A stretch of 64,000 nucleotides of DNA. Source: Pseudovibrio brasiliensis. GTDB taxonomy: Bacteria > Pseudomonadota > Alphaproteobacteria > Rhizobiales > Stappiaceae. Below the pieces are notes generated by a model. The model was not told where the DNA came from. It saw only the letters and a list, made by a program, of their open reading frames with translations, and did not search any database. Numbering within the stretch: position 1 is the stretch's first letter; each line of letters opens with the position of its first letter. This document shows positions 8,343 to 17,522 of this stretch, one piece after another. Where the stretch lies: NCBI RefSeq assembly GCF_018282095.1, contig NZ_CP074126.1, positions 4,315,841 through 4,379,840 of the forward strand, given 5' to 3'. A program made the translations under genes and the position numbers.

Positions 8343-9477
8343 TCAGGAAGGAAACCGTGCGGCAAGGTCACTGGCAAACCGAACAAGCTCACTTTACGAG
8401 ACAAAGCCAACCTTCTCGGTTATTCGTGCCAGATGATTACGCGCAGTGTTATAACTAATCTGCATTTTGTCAGCTGTCTCGCGCATTGACAGCCCACTCA
8501 CAAGACATTGCACCAACTCAGCTTCTCGCGGTGAAATGCTCAGATAGCTCTGCAGCATCTGAACGTCTGCCACCGGAAGATCTGCCGGATCGATGAGAAT
8601 GCAAAGGACAGGCTGAAACTCACTGAGGAAGCAATCAAGATAAGACTGTGTCACCATCAAAGTTTCAAGCGGAACAGCAGCAAAAATCATTGAGGCTCGC
8701 TCTTCACTCTGAAGCACACAAGGAATCTGAGGCATCTGTATTGCACGCGCCATGTGAACAGAACGCTCAATATGCGCACGATGAGAACGACACTTGCTCA
8801 AAAGGGAGACACTTCGGTCAACAAACAACCTCTCTCCTTTACGCAGCACAGCTTCTCCCCGCTGGTTTGCAAGCGCAACATGCAGGCCATGGTCCAACAC
8901 GAAAGCAGCACTCGGTATACGCTCCAGCCAAAACAAATGATCATCACACTCAAACCGCCGCTGCTCCAGCTCCAACCCAAGGGCAAAAGCGGACTGAAAG
9001 CTCGGCTTGATAAACTCCAATATCGCGCAAAGCTCATCATCCTCCTGCCCCACAAACCTCTCTGGCATGGTCGCTGCGATGACGGCACCATCTGTGCCTT
9101 TCCGGTGCAGGATAATGCCACGTAAACGATCACACTTGTTCTGTCTGGAAAGAACACGCTCATAGAATTCAGAGCGCTTGACCTGATCAGGACTGATGAA
9201 CCGCTCGCTGTAAATCACTTCATCAAAAGCAGCAGCATCCATGAGAGCTGGAAACGGGTTCACACTTACCCCATCCCGCATGTCCTGCTCAAAGCCATCA
9301 TCGCAATTCCAAAAAGCAAGATGATGCGTTTTCAGTTTGCGAAAGCACTGGGCCTGCACGCCAAACAACACCTCCGGATACTTATGCGCCATCGGCTCAA
9401 GCGCACTGAAGATAGCCTCTCCAAGAGGTCGCACAGGCATACATGTGTTTCACAAGGGTATCTTGCAGCTTCTGCAA
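8343..9477 (-). pseudogene. Decayed LuxR-type regulator (frameshift plus premature stop)
   Basis: The open part (9440-8394, 348 codons) is a paralogue of the two LuxR-type regulators upstream, with a DNA-binding segment ETADKMQISYNTARNHLARI. Compared with them it is broken at both ends. From a TTG at 9477 (preceded by GGAG) another frame reads MQKLQDTLVKHMYA, matching MQGVHDEMVRKLYA of the third paralogue; one extra base then shifts it out of frame near 9427-9438. At the other end a TAA at 8394-8396 replaces the CAA of the paralogues' SQSELVRLASDL, and the frame continues after the stop as SELVRFASDLAARFPS to a TGA at 8343. The last helix of the HTH domain is lost, so function is doubtful. 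Confidence 0.75.
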
Positions 9478-9527
9478 CGGACTTCTCCAGAAGATGCTGG
9501 CAGATCAGCGACAACGAAATAGTCAGC

Positions 9528-10658
9528 CTAGCGAGGCACTCTCGCTGAAAGGTCACTGGCCAACCGCACCAGCTCACTTTGCGAGCCTAAGGACACCCGG
9601 TCGGTAATACGGGCCAGATGGTTACGCGCGGTGTTGTAGCTGATCTGCATTTTGTCGGCTGTTTCACGAACCGACAAACCAACCACAAGGTTCTGGATCA
9701 ACTCCGCTTCTCGTTTAGAAACATCCATACACTCCTGCAGATAAGTCACGGGTGCAACAGATAAACTGGACGGATCGATGACAATTGCAAGCACCGCCTC
9801 ATCCGCAGGAACAAAGCAATCAAGATAAGCAGGTGAGCGCTCCAGCACCCGAATGGGTGTCATCGCAAAAAGCGCGCCCGGCATAAACTCTCCGTGCAAG
9901 GCCAAAGGCCCGACAGGTCTCTTATTTAGCCGAACATTTGCCGCCGTATCTTCCAGCAATTTACGTTGGTTATGAGAGCGGGCGGAAAGCTCACCACGGC
10001 AATCCACGTCTATCAAATCTGAGGAGCGAAACATGCGTTCAGCTTCAGCATTGGCAACCGAAACATGTAAGCCACGATCAAGGACCATCGCCGCACTGGG
10101 AATACGCTCAAGCCAATGCGCTCCAAGATAAGCCTTCTGCTCTCGCTGCCTCAGCTCAAGTGCCAGAGAGAATGCACGCTGAAAATGAGGCCGAATGCGC
10201 TCCAATGTATCGCAAAGAAACAGATCCTCTTTGCCAACAAAATCATCCGGCATTGTAAATGCGACAATCGCTGCATCCCCGTCCTTCCGATGCATCAGAA
10301 AGCCACGGGAGCGATCAAACGTGTTTCGCTTGCCCAAAACTCGCTCATAAAACTCTGAGCGTTTGACCATTTCCGGTGCGATATAGCGCTCGCTGTAAAG
10401 AACGGACTGAAACGGGATAATCGCAGCCAATGGCGGAAACGGATTGCAGCCCCCAGCTTCATCCATGTCTTGCGCCATCCCTTCCTCAGCATTTTGAAAG
10501 GACATATAATAGTAGTCATTGTTCAGATAACACTGCACCTGAACACCAAACAAAACATCACGATTAGCAGCAGCAAGACCTTCAAAAACCTGCCCAAGAT
10601 CCTGCCCCAGTATCACACTGGAATACATTCTCCCAATCAGGTCTTCAGCAACGCTCAT
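9528..10658 (-). CDS. LuxR-type HTH transcriptional regulator (paralogue 2)
   Basis: A 376-residue regulator. The C-terminus is a complete LuxR/FixJ-type HTH (SKREAELIQNLVVGLSVRE, then ISYNTARNHLARI and a final SELVRLASDL helix). The middle (about 175-260) has a PAS-like segment, LERIPSAAMVLDRGLHVSVANA. The N-terminal 170 residues are a sensor domain of unrecognised type, not the classical acyl-homoserine-lactone-binding domain. It lies 8 bp after paralogue 3 and about 50 bp before the decayed paralogue 1, so the three form one minus-strand operon. Ligand and targets are unknown. Confidence 0.85.
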   Translation of the reverse strand: MSVAEDLIGRMYSSVILGQDLGQVFEGLAAANRDVLFGVQVQCYLNNDYYYMSFQNAEEGMAQDMDEAGGCNPFPPLAAIIPFQSVLYSERYIAPEMVKRSEFYERVLGKRNTFDRSRGFLMHRKDGDAAIVAFTMPDDFVGKEDLFLCDTLERIRPHFQRAFSLALELRQREQKAYLGAHWLERIPSAAMVLDRGLHVSVANAEAERMFRSSDLIDVDCRGELSARSHNQRKLLEDTAANVRLNKRPVGPLALHGEFMPGALFAMTPIRVLERSPAYLDCFVPADEAVLAIVIDPSSLSVAPVTYLQECMDVSKREAELIQNLVVGLSVRETADKMQISYNTARNHLARITDRVSLGSQSELVRLASDLSARVPR

Positions 10659-10666
10659 CTCACCCT

Positions 10667-11800
10667 CTATCGCGGCACTCTCGCTGCCAGATCACTCGCA
10701 AGACGCACCAACTCACTTTGTGAGTTCACGGAAACCTTGTCGGCAATGCGTGCCATATGATTGCGAGCAGTGTTGTAGCTGATATCCAGCGCATGCGAGG
10801 TCTCACCCATGGAAGCGCCCCGGACCAGATGCTGCAGCAACTCCGCCTCACGCTTTGAGATACCAAAGTAATGCTGGAGGTTCTCCAGCTCTGCCAGTGG
10901 TCGATCGCCCGGATCCATAATCATGCAAAGCAATGGCTGCAACCCGCGTACAAATGGAGCAAGATAGGCGGGCGTTTCAGCCAACACATCGATAGGCATC
11001 ACTACAAAGAATGGATTAGGTGCCGCCTCCCCTTCCAAGACCAAAGGCCCCAACGGCTTGCTCGTCACCCGGCATTTGGTAACCGCATCCTCAAACAACT
11101 TGCGATGCCCGTTGTGGCGGGAGGAAACCTCCCCCCGTCGATCAATGAAAAAGCTTTCGTTACTGCCAAAGAACACCTCAGCCTGCTTGTTCGCAAAGGC
11201 AACATGCATACCCTGATCCAGAATAAACGCAGCGCTCGGAATACGATCCAACCAGAACGTATAAGCATCCGTCAGCCCCCGCCGCTGCTCCAAATGCAAC
11301 GCCACCGAAAACGCACTTTGGAAATGGGGCCGTACCGTATCAAGGGTCTTATCTAGCTGTACGGCATCAGAACCGTCAAAGTCAGACTGCACGGCAACTG
11401 AAACCATGGCCGTATCCATACCATTGCGATGAAGTAGAAAGGCTCGAACACGGTCAAACGTGCCGTAGTCGCTGAACACAAGATCAAAGAAATCCGTATC
11501 ACGGATTTCATCCGGACTGATGAAATCCTCAGTATGGATCAGACCATTCATAGGCGCAAACTTGGCAAAGCGCGGAAGTGGGTTGCTCTGCCCAGCGGCA
11601 ATCATTTTTGCCGCCATGTCCTCCTGCGTGTTGTGGAAGGCCATGTGATGATACTGGAGCGAATTGAGAGAAACGATCTTGTAGCAAAGCATGGTTTCGC
11701 GAAAAGAGGATGCCATTGGTGCAAAAGCCTCCCCAATATCCTCTCCAAGAGCGATATTGGCGTAGAGCTTCCTCACCATCTCATCATGCACACCCTGCAT
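10667..11800 (-). CDS. LuxR-type HTH transcriptional regulator (paralogue 3)
   Basis: A 377-residue protein, first gene of the three-member LuxR-type operon. It has the same plan as its neighbours: an N-terminal sensor region, a PAS-like segment (LDRIPSAAFILDQGMHVAFAN) and an intact C-terminal HTH ending in SQSELVRLASDLAARVPR. Length and start agree with paralogue 2. The ATG at 11800 has GGGTGGG upstream. The promoter must lie in 11801-12023, which also holds a perfect 7+1+7 palindrome. Tandem duplication and divergence is the simplest origin of the cluster. Confidence 0.85.
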   Translation of the reverse strand: MQGVHDEMVRKLYANIALGEDIGEAFAPMASSFRETMLCYKIVSLNSLQYHHMAFHNTQEDMAAKMIAAGQSNPLPRFAKFAPMNGLIHTEDFISPDEIRDTDFFDLVFSDYGTFDRVRAFLLHRNGMDTAMVSVAVQSDFDGSDAVQLDKTLDTVRPHFQSAFSVALHLEQRRGLTDAYTFWLDRIPSAAFILDQGMHVAFANKQAEVFFGSNESFFIDRRGEVSSRHNGHRKLFEDAVTKCRVTSKPLGPLVLEGEAAPNPFFVVMPIDVLAETPAYLAPFVRGLQPLLCMIMDPGDRPLAELENLQHYFGISKREAELLQHLVRGASMGETSHALDISYNTARNHMARIADKVSVNSQSELVRLASDLAARVPR

Positions 11801-11960
11801 CAGCCCACCCGAATCGAATAAACACCCCTTCTATCTCTACGTAAATTAAATAGTAAAAATTCCAGATAGCAACAAATTGAGATAATATTTTCTTCCAGCT
11901 CCGATGAGAAAGACAATTCACACCGATAACTCTCGAGGAATACCCCTGAAAAAACTCAGA

Positions 11961-11975
11961 TATTCATGATGAATA
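11961..11975. promoter_or_regulatory. Perfect 15-bp palindrome upstream of the LuxR cluster
   Basis: TATTCAT-G-ATGAATA is a perfect 7+1+7 inverted repeat about 160 bp upstream of the first LuxR-type gene and 50 bp downstream of the histidine kinase stop. It may be the binding site of the cluster's own products or of the adjacent response regulator. No direct evidence exists for either. Confidence 0.4.
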
Positions 11976-12023
11976 CAGACAAATACGTACCCTACCTAGC
12001 GAACAACTTCTGCTCATCATCAC

Positions 12024-13340
12024 TTAAGGCTTGCGCGTCTCTTTCAACACCAGTCGCGTCACAATCGCATTGTCCCGCTCTTCCAGAGTGAACTCCCATC
12101 CCATCCTGCGGGCAATGCGCTCACACAGGGAAAGCCCAAAACCAAAGCTCTCTTCATAGATCGAGGCAGCTCCTTCTTTCTTGCCGGTGGCAACCGGGTT
12201 TTCGATCAGGAACACACCATCACGATAGCTGATCGTGATCTCACCTTTCTGGGCATGCTGGAACGCATTTCGGATCAGGTTGCCAAACAGAATAAGCAGC
12301 GGTGCCTTCGGAAGCTCAGCTTCATCCTCACTCAGGTCCAAATGCTCCGTCAGCGGCTTGTTGCCTTTCAGATAATCCAGCTCCTCAATGCAACCCATAA
12401 TCAGCTTGGCGGGTACAAGCTTCTCTACCCGCGGCGGTGCGGAGCTCTCCCGCCCCAACCACAACAGCGTCTCAACAATGATCCGCATGTTGAGGTTCGC
12501 CCGCTGAATGCGCTCCACCGGCACCGCATCCTCCGGATCACTCTCCCGGCTCTTCAGCAGCGAGATGTTGCCTGCAATCACCGTGATCGGCGTCCGCAGC
12601 TCATGGCTCGCATAGCGCAGGAACGTCTGCTCCCGCTCCACAAACTCCGAAATCCGCGCCACAGTGCGGGAGAGCTTCACGGCAAGATTATTCAGCTCCC
12701 GATACCGAAAGTCCGGCGGTGTCTCACCCACATTTTCGTTATCCAGAGACTGCGCCCAGTTTTCGAGCGCTGCAATTGGCTTGATCAGGCGCTTGGAAAG
12801 AATGCGGGCACACACAAAGGTCGCCAGCAGGTTGATGAAACCAACAATCGCGAAAGCTATGATGACGACCTGATCCTCTTCAGAGCCTTCAACATACTCC
12901 TCCGTGCTCTCAAGCGTGATGTAGAGATTCCGCCCATCTTCAAGCGGATAGATGTAGAGATAGAGGTAATACGTCGACTTGCAGTTGCCCTCCGCATCAC
13001 ACTCCTGATCCTCCTCACTGAAATACAGCTCCAGCGGCTCCAGCGTTTCATCTGCAAAGTGCCGCGCCATATCCGGCGGCAACGTCTCCAGCGAAAATGC
13101 GCTTCGGATCAGATAGGTCTCGGGCAGCGGCGCATTCGGGTCAACCTGTGCAGCCTCCTCATAGGACCGCCCCAGATCATCCATCATGTAAATGAGGCTC
13201 TCATCAGAGCCTGCGATAAAGAAGATCGGCAGCAAGAACGTATAGAGCAACAGCAGCAGGATAACGCTGATGAAGAACGTGATGCCAAGTTCACGAAAGA
13301 TGCTGCGACCGCGCACCCCAACGGCTGCCTTACTCGCCAT
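12024..13340 (-). CDS. Sensor histidine kinase
   Basis: A 438-residue membrane kinase. A first membrane helix (FFISVILLLLLYTFLLPIFF) is followed by a roughly 120-residue acidic periplasmic domain rich in Glu and Asp. A second helix (VIIAFAIVGFINLLATFVCA) leads into a HAMP linker. The phosphoacceptor box is YASHELRTPITVIAGN, and the ATPase N-box is NLIRNAFQHAQ. The ATPase lid region is short, with FGFGLSLCERIARRMGW as the late G-box. The ATG at 13340, overlapping the regulator's stop by 11 bp with GGGAG in front, is preferred over one 36 bp upstream. Translational coupling with the response regulator is likely. The acidic sensor domain suggests a cation or cationic-peptide signal, which is inference. 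Confidence 0.9.
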   Translation of the reverse strand: MASKAAVGVRGRSIFRELGITFFISVILLLLLYTFLLPIFFIAGSDESLIYMMDDLGRSYEEAAQVDPNAPLPETYLIRSAFSLETLPPDMARHFADETLEPLELYFSEEDQECDAEGNCKSTYYLYLYIYPLEDGRNLYITLESTEEYVEGSEEDQVVIIAFAIVGFINLLATFVCARILSKRLIKPIAALENWAQSLDNENVGETPPDFRYRELNNLAVKLSRTVARISEFVEREQTFLRYASHELRTPITVIAGNISLLKSRESDPEDAVPVERIQRANLNMRIIVETLLWLGRESSAPPRVEKLVPAKLIMGCIEELDYLKGNKPLTEHLDLSEDEAELPKAPLLILFGNLIRNAFQHAQKGEITISYRDGVFLIENPVATGKKEGAASIYEESFGFGLSLCERIARRMGWEFTLEERDNAIVTRLVLKETRKP

Positions 13341-14034
13341 CCACTTTCTCCCGAAGACTGTATCCCCCATTGGCATCGCGATAGATCACTTCAACCTCAT
13401 CGGGTTGCTGAAGTTGTTGGCGGAGCTTGTAAAGATGCACATTCAGGCTGTTGCTTTCCGGCGGTTCATCCCCCCACAACGCCCGTTCCAACTGCTCCCG
13501 TCTCACGGAGGCCGGACTGTGCTTGACTAAAACGCTCAGGATCTTCCAGGCCGCCGGCGACAGGCGCAAGACCCGATCCCCACGCTTGGCGATGTTGCGT
13601 GCAAAGTCCACCTGCAGATCAGCAAGCTCAAACAGCTTCGACTGTGCACTCCGCCGTCCCGACAAAGCCCGTATCCGCACCACAAGCTCCTCAAAGGCGA
13701 AAGGCTTGACCAGATAGTCATCGGTCCCGGCCTCAAACCCGGCCAGCTTGTCGGAAAGCTCATCTCGCGCTGTCAGCATCAGCACCGGCCGGTCAATCCC
13801 CTCACTCCGCAAGGTCTCGCAAACGGTCAGTCCATCCATCTTCGGCAGCGTCAGATCAAGGATGATGACGTCGAAGTACCCTTCCCGCGCAAACTCCAGT
13901 CCCGCCTCACCGTTATAAGCGTGATCGCAGCTGATGCCGTGCATCTTCAGCACATCAGAAATCGTGCCCGCCAGATCCAGATCATCTTCAATCAGAAGCG
14001 CTAGCAAGTTCTCTTTTTCGGTTTGTGCCATCAT
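13330..14034 (-). CDS. OmpR-family response regulator
   Basis: A 234-residue two-domain regulator. The receiver domain (1-125) has the acidic pocket EDD near residue 16, the phosphoacceptor Asp at about residue 60 (VIILDLTLPKMDG), TA at the switch Thr and the conserved Lys in LVKPFAF. The C-terminal winged helix (about 140-228) shows the OmpR/PhoB pattern SLNVHLYKLRQQL with a terminal YRDANGGYSL hairpin. It is the first gene of an operon with the histidine kinase, read leftward, and is divergent from osmC-like DNA across about 210 bp. Confidence 0.93.
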   Translation of the reverse strand: MMAQTEKENLLALLIEDDLDLAGTISDVLKMHGISCDHAYNGEAGLEFAREGYFDVIILDLTLPKMDGLTVCETLRSEGIDRPVLMLTARDELSDKLAGFEAGTDDYLVKPFAFEELVVRIRALSGRRSAQSKLFELADLQVDFARNIAKRGDRVLRLSPAAWKILSVLVKHSPASVRREQLERALWGDEPPESNSLNVHLYKLRQQLQQPDEVEVIYRDANGGYSLREKVDGE

Positions 14035-14244
14035 CTCATTTGCCCAACGCGCTCAACCACCACAAAACTCTCAGGTACACAGCACCCCATAGCAGCATGC
14101 ATCCCACTCTCAGCATTCATCAATAGGCCATCGCCAATAACCAACGAGTGAACGCTGACGCACTTTCTGCCAACCACAGATATTTACCTGGAGCCTCCAC
14201 AGGCCATATACATAGCCAAACAGCACATCACCCGGAAATGTAAT

Positions 14245-14655
14245 ATGCCAATCAGAATGAAACCCAAATCCTATGGCCCCCTCACCGTCGCGTCTCATGA
14301 GTACGGCCAGTTCTGGGTGACCAACGAGTTCGGGCATCAATACTCAGCAGGTCTGGGAGAATCCGATGAATTCTCCGCACCATCAGACCTGATCATGTCC
14401 GCCCTTGGGTCGTGTATGGCAATCTCTTTGGAAATGGTCGCCAAGCAGCAAAAGGTAGCGCTTGGCAATGTCTACATCACTGTAAACGCGGAAAAGGCAA
14501 CCACATTGCCCCACCGCTTTGGCAGCTTCCATCTGGAGTTTGCTCTGCCAGAGTTTGAGGACCGCGAGAAAGCAGAGGCCATGCTCAGAGCTGCCAAAGA
14601 AATTTGTACGGTGTCCAACACGCTCAACGCAGAGATCAGCTTCTCACTCGTCTAG
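14245..14655 (+). CDS. OsmC/Ohr-family protein
   Basis: A 136-residue protein of the OsmC/Ohr fold, a thiol peroxidase family that reduces organic hydroperoxides. The two redox cysteines are in the expected contexts: LGSCMAISLEM on the central helix and CTVSNTL near the C-terminus. Length is typical. It stands alone, divergent from the two-component operon and convergent with the PhzF-like gene. The start has only a weak ribosome-binding site; an ATG four codons later is possible. Whether it acts as a peroxidase or has another thiol role is not shown. Confidence 0.85.
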   Translation: MPIRMKPKSYGPLTVASHEYGQFWVTNEFGHQYSAGLGESDEFSAPSDLIMSALGSCMAISLEMVAKQQKVALGNVYITVNAEKATTLPHRFGSFHLEFALPEFEDREKAEAMLRAAKEICTVSNTLNAEISFSLV

Positions 14656-14765
14656 CGCAGAACACCAGCCTCAGGCTTTCTTAGAGCTCTCGCTCGTTTT
14701 GGCATAAAGAAATGCCCGGGACAAACCTGCCCCGGACAAAAAATTCAACTCTTCAAAAGGCAGTA

Positions 14766-15617
14766 TCAGCGCATCTGGCGCGCACTGCCGGAAATGCGAA
14801 TGGAAGAACCTGCTTCAGCAGGAATATGAGCGGTAATGAGAGATTTTGATCCCATATCCTCGCCCTGCACAATGTGGATTTCACCGCTATGAGCCCAGCC
14901 GATATCCCGCAGATAACCGGAAAATGCCGCAGCAGCAGCCCCCGTGGCAGGGTCTTCAAACACCCCCGCTGAGGCAAACGCATTACGCACATCAAACTCT
15001 TGCAGTCCACGAACATAAACCAGCATGATCGTCACCAGCCCCTGCCCTAGCATAAACTGCTTCATGGCTTCCAGATCATAGGCCATTCCAGCCAGCTTGG
15101 CTCTGTCATTCAGCACGAGCACCAGATGGTTTGCACCACCATGAATGCGAGCTGGCGGAATGCGAAGGTCCAGATCACTTTCATTTAAACCAAGCAGACC
15201 AAGCAACTCAGCTTTCACGTCATCTTCCAAGCCCGCACTCTTGGTCTGCGGAGATTGCAAAGCGGCTTGCAGCTGCCCATTCTCCTGCCAGCTCTCAACG
15301 GAGATGACGGTTTCATTCAGTTCAAGCTGATGCGTTTTTCGGCCATATTGCTGAGCCAGCACCGCACCCAGTGCAATCGTTGCATGCCCGCAAAACGGCA
15401 CTTCATTTTCTGGCGAAAAATACCGCACCCGATACCCATTTTTATCAGCAAGAGGCACCGCAAACACGGTCTCAGAATAGCCGAGATCAGCCGCAATAGA
15501 CTGCATCTGCGCCTCTGGAAGCATCGTCTCCCCCACCAGAACACCAGCAGGGTTGCCACCCTCCTCTCCATGGGAGAATGCCGAGATGTGTTGAAGCGCT
15601 AAAAGATCTGTCTGCAT
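14766..15617 (-). CDS. PhzF-family isomerase
   Basis: A 283-residue protein of the PhzF/diaminopimelate-epimerase-like superfamily. Typical segments are GGNPAGVLVG near the N-terminus, GYSETVF with the catalytic Glu, PFCGHATIALG, and the C-terminal DPATGAAAAAFSGYL. Members catalyse isomerisation of small molecules; only in phenazine producers is this phenazine synthesis, and no phz genes are seen here. The ATG at 15617 has GGAGG five bases upstream; the TTG at 15629 lies inside that site and is rejected. The gene is divergent from an Lrp-type regulator with 114 bp between, so that regulator may control it. Confidence 0.88.
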   Translation of the reverse strand: MQTDLLALQHISAFSHGEEGGNPAGVLVGETMLPEAQMQSIAADLGYSETVFAVPLADKNGYRVRYFSPENEVPFCGHATIALGAVLAQQYGRKTHQLELNETVISVESWQENGQLQAALQSPQTKSAGLEDDVKAELLGLLGLNESDLDLRIPPARIHGGANHLVLVLNDRAKLAGMAYDLEAMKQFMLGQGLVTIMLVYVRGLQEFDVRNAFASAGVFEDPATGAAAAAFSGYLRDIGWAHSGEIHIVQGEDMGSKSLITAHIPAEAGSSIRISGSARQMR

Positions 15618-15731
15618 GAGAACCTCCAATCGTCATGACTGAAAAAATAGCCAGCAACGGCTCTCTGCTATATAGAGAATGAAAGGCGAATTGCACGAAA
15701 TGCCCTCACATTTTAAAGCGAGAGAACAAAA

Positions 15732-16187
15732 GTGCCTAAAGAGATAAAACATCTGGACGAAACTGCCTGCAAAATCCTCGAGGTTCTGGAGCGTGATGCC
15801 CGCATATCCATCAGCGAACTGGCCAGTCGTATTGGCCTCTCCGCCCCCAGCACCACAGAGCGCGTCCGCAAGCTGGAGCAGGACGGCATCATCACAGGCT
15901 TTACGGTAGAGATAAATCCAAAGGCACTTGGCTACATTCTGGAAGCAATCGTGCGCGTCAAACCAAGCCCGGGCAACCTCCATGTAGTGGAACAGCTCAT
16001 CCTCAACGAGCCCCGCTTCATCTCCTGCGACAAAGTCACCGGAGAAGACTGCTTCGTCACCCGCATCTACCTAAAAGACGTCAGCGAACTCGACGACCTA
16101 CTCGACCCTCTCCACGAAAAAGCAATGACCAACACCTCAATTGTGAAGGCTTCTCCGATTAAGAACCGGATGGTACCACTACGATGA
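15732..16187 (+). CDS. Lrp/AsnC-family transcriptional regulator
   Basis: A 151-residue feast/famine regulator. The N-terminal HTH (DARISISELASRIGLSAPSTTERVRKLEQDGII) is followed by the RAM/AsnC ligand-binding domain with the expected GEDCFVTRIYLKDVSELDDLL segment. The start is a GTG preceded by a GAGAG-type site. It is divergent from the PhzF-family gene, which is the likely target along with its own promoter. Such proteins usually sense an amino acid; which one is unknown. Confidence 0.9.
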   Translation: MPKEIKHLDETACKILEVLERDARISISELASRIGLSAPSTTERVRKLEQDGIITGFTVEINPKALGYILEAIVRVKPSPGNLHVVEQLILNEPRFISCDKVTGEDCFVTRIYLKDVSELDDLLDPLHEKAMTNTSIVKASPIKNRMVPLR

Positions 16188-16231
16188 GTTCTGCTTTAAC
16201 CAATTAATGAAACTCAGCACGAGGTATTCGA

Positions 16232-16891
16232 ATGAAAAGCTATTTTGCAGCATTCATAATTTTACTTTTTGCTGCAAACTACCAAGCCGATGCGGCATCC
16301 GTTTCAAGCCTATTAAGTAAGGGTAAATGCATCAAACTCAGCACCTTACTTGAAGTAGATATGGAGAGTTATCTCGAAAACGAAAAACGCTATATGATGG
16401 ATCGTAACCCATGCGATGCATTTGGCCTTTTGTATGTCCTCGGCCTTGGTCTCAATCCACCTCCATCAAATCACTTCGATATAAATGTGGGCGCTGCGTA
16501 CCAATTCTACTATTTTGCCAAAACATACCTTTGGAAGAAATCAAAACCGGCAAATACACCTGAGTATACCCAAGAACTCAACGTCTTGAGAAGTTTGACC
16601 CTAACAACATTATCAGACGGGGAAATCGAGATCTCCAAGGATAGAAAAGATATCTATCGGGTATTTCTGCTGCGAGAACTTTTCTTTACGTCAAAAAATT
16701 CAGATGCAGCGAAAAGTGGGCTTCTAATAAGCTTTATCGAGGTATACGCCTATGGCATACCTTTAAGTACTTACAGCGAGGTGGACTGCTTCATCAAACA
16801 TGACATTCCAAAGTACTCTATCGCAGAAATAAAAACATCTCCCAGTTTTCTACATTGCGTCCAGAACTTGCAGCAAGAAGAAGACGGCTAG
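16232..16891 (+). CDS. Secreted protein of unknown function
   Basis: A 219-residue protein with an N-terminal signal peptide (MKSYFAAFIILLFAANYQADA). I do not recognise a family. The mature part is mixed helix and contains four cysteines (near positions 33, 61, and two in the C-terminal 50 residues), consistent with periplasmic disulfides. The codon use is more A+T rich than that of its neighbours. Its last four bases overlap the 3' end of plsY, which is convergent. An AGG-type ribosome-binding site precedes the ATG. Confidence 0.7.
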   Translation: MKSYFAAFIILLFAANYQADAASVSSLLSKGKCIKLSTLLEVDMESYLENEKRYMMDRNPCDAFGLLYVLGLGLNPPPSNHFDINVGAAYQFYYFAKTYLWKKSKPANTPEYTQELNVLRSLTLTTLSDGEIEISKDRKDIYRVFLLRELFFTSKNSDAAKSGLLISFIEVYAYGIPLSTYSEVDCFIKHDIPKYSIAEIKTSPSFLHCVQNLQQEEDG

Positions 16892-17511
16892 AAGCTCAGT
16901 TTATTCTCAGTACCGGAGAGCAGTCTACCGATATTCGCGCGGTGCTTGGCAACCACCATGGATGCCATCGCCAGTGCGAAGATCTGGAAGTAGATTGTGT
17001 GACCAAACATCGGGATGAAGGAAAGCGCTACGAACAGCAGCGCGGCGCAGATAGAACCCAGAGAAACATAGCGGGTCGCAGCAACGATGAGCACAAAAGA
17101 CCCCAGACAGCTTGCGGCAATAATCGGATCCAGCATGAACAGCACAGCAGCAGCCGTCAGGACACCCTTACCGCCTCTGAAGCCGAAAAACACAGGCCAG
17201 TTGTGACCAACAATAGCACCAGCCCCAGCAAGCAACATGCTCACACTGTCCACCGCAACACCAGAACTTGCATAAACGCCAAGGTACAGGCCAACCAAAC
17301 AGGCAACGACGCCTTTCAGGATATCTCCAAAAAGAACAACCAAAGCAGCAGGTTTCCCCAGTACACGCAGTGTGTTGGTCAATCCGGCAGACTTACTGCC
17401 ATACTCACGGATATCCTTGCCATAGGCTTTCCCAACCAACACAGCCGTGCTGATACTGCCCAGCAGATAACCCGCCCCAAGAGCTACAAATAGCTTAATC
17501 AGATCAATCAC
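16888..17511 (-). CDS. plsY: Glycerol-3-phosphate acyltransferase PlsY
   Basis: A 207-residue integral membrane enzyme that transfers an acyl group from acyl-phosphate to glycerol-3-phosphate, the first step of phospholipid synthesis. The conserved cytoplasmic motifs are present: GSIST near the N-terminus, GSKSAGLTNTLRVLGK (the G-x-N-x-G-x-TN region), and GHNWPVFFGFRGGKGV. About five to six hydrophobic helices are seen. The motif carries Ser where many PlsY have Asn (GSKSAG), a modest deviation. It lies 11 bp after the divergent-regulator gene at 17523 on the same strand and ends convergently with the secreted protein gene. Confidence 0.88.
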   Translation of the reverse strand: MIDLIKLFVALGAGYLLGSISTAVLVGKAYGKDIREYGSKSAGLTNTLRVLGKPAALVVLFGDILKGVVACLVGLYLGVYASSGVAVDSVSMLLAGAGAIVGHNWPVFFGFRGGKGVLTAAAVLFMLDPIIAASCLGSFVLIVAATRYVSLGSICAALLFVALSFIPMFGHTIYFQIFALAMASMVVAKHRANIGRLLSGTENKLSF

Positions 17512-17522
17512 AGAATTAGCCC

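Noticed and set aside
12255-13526. A 423-codon open frame antisense to the histidine kinase and response regulator
   Set aside because: Arg/Gln/His-rich shadow of the coding strand, spanning two genuine genes.
14656-14765. Terminator between osmC-like and PhzF-like genes
   Set aside because: CCGGG and CCCGG arms exist but no T-run follows on either strand at the right side.
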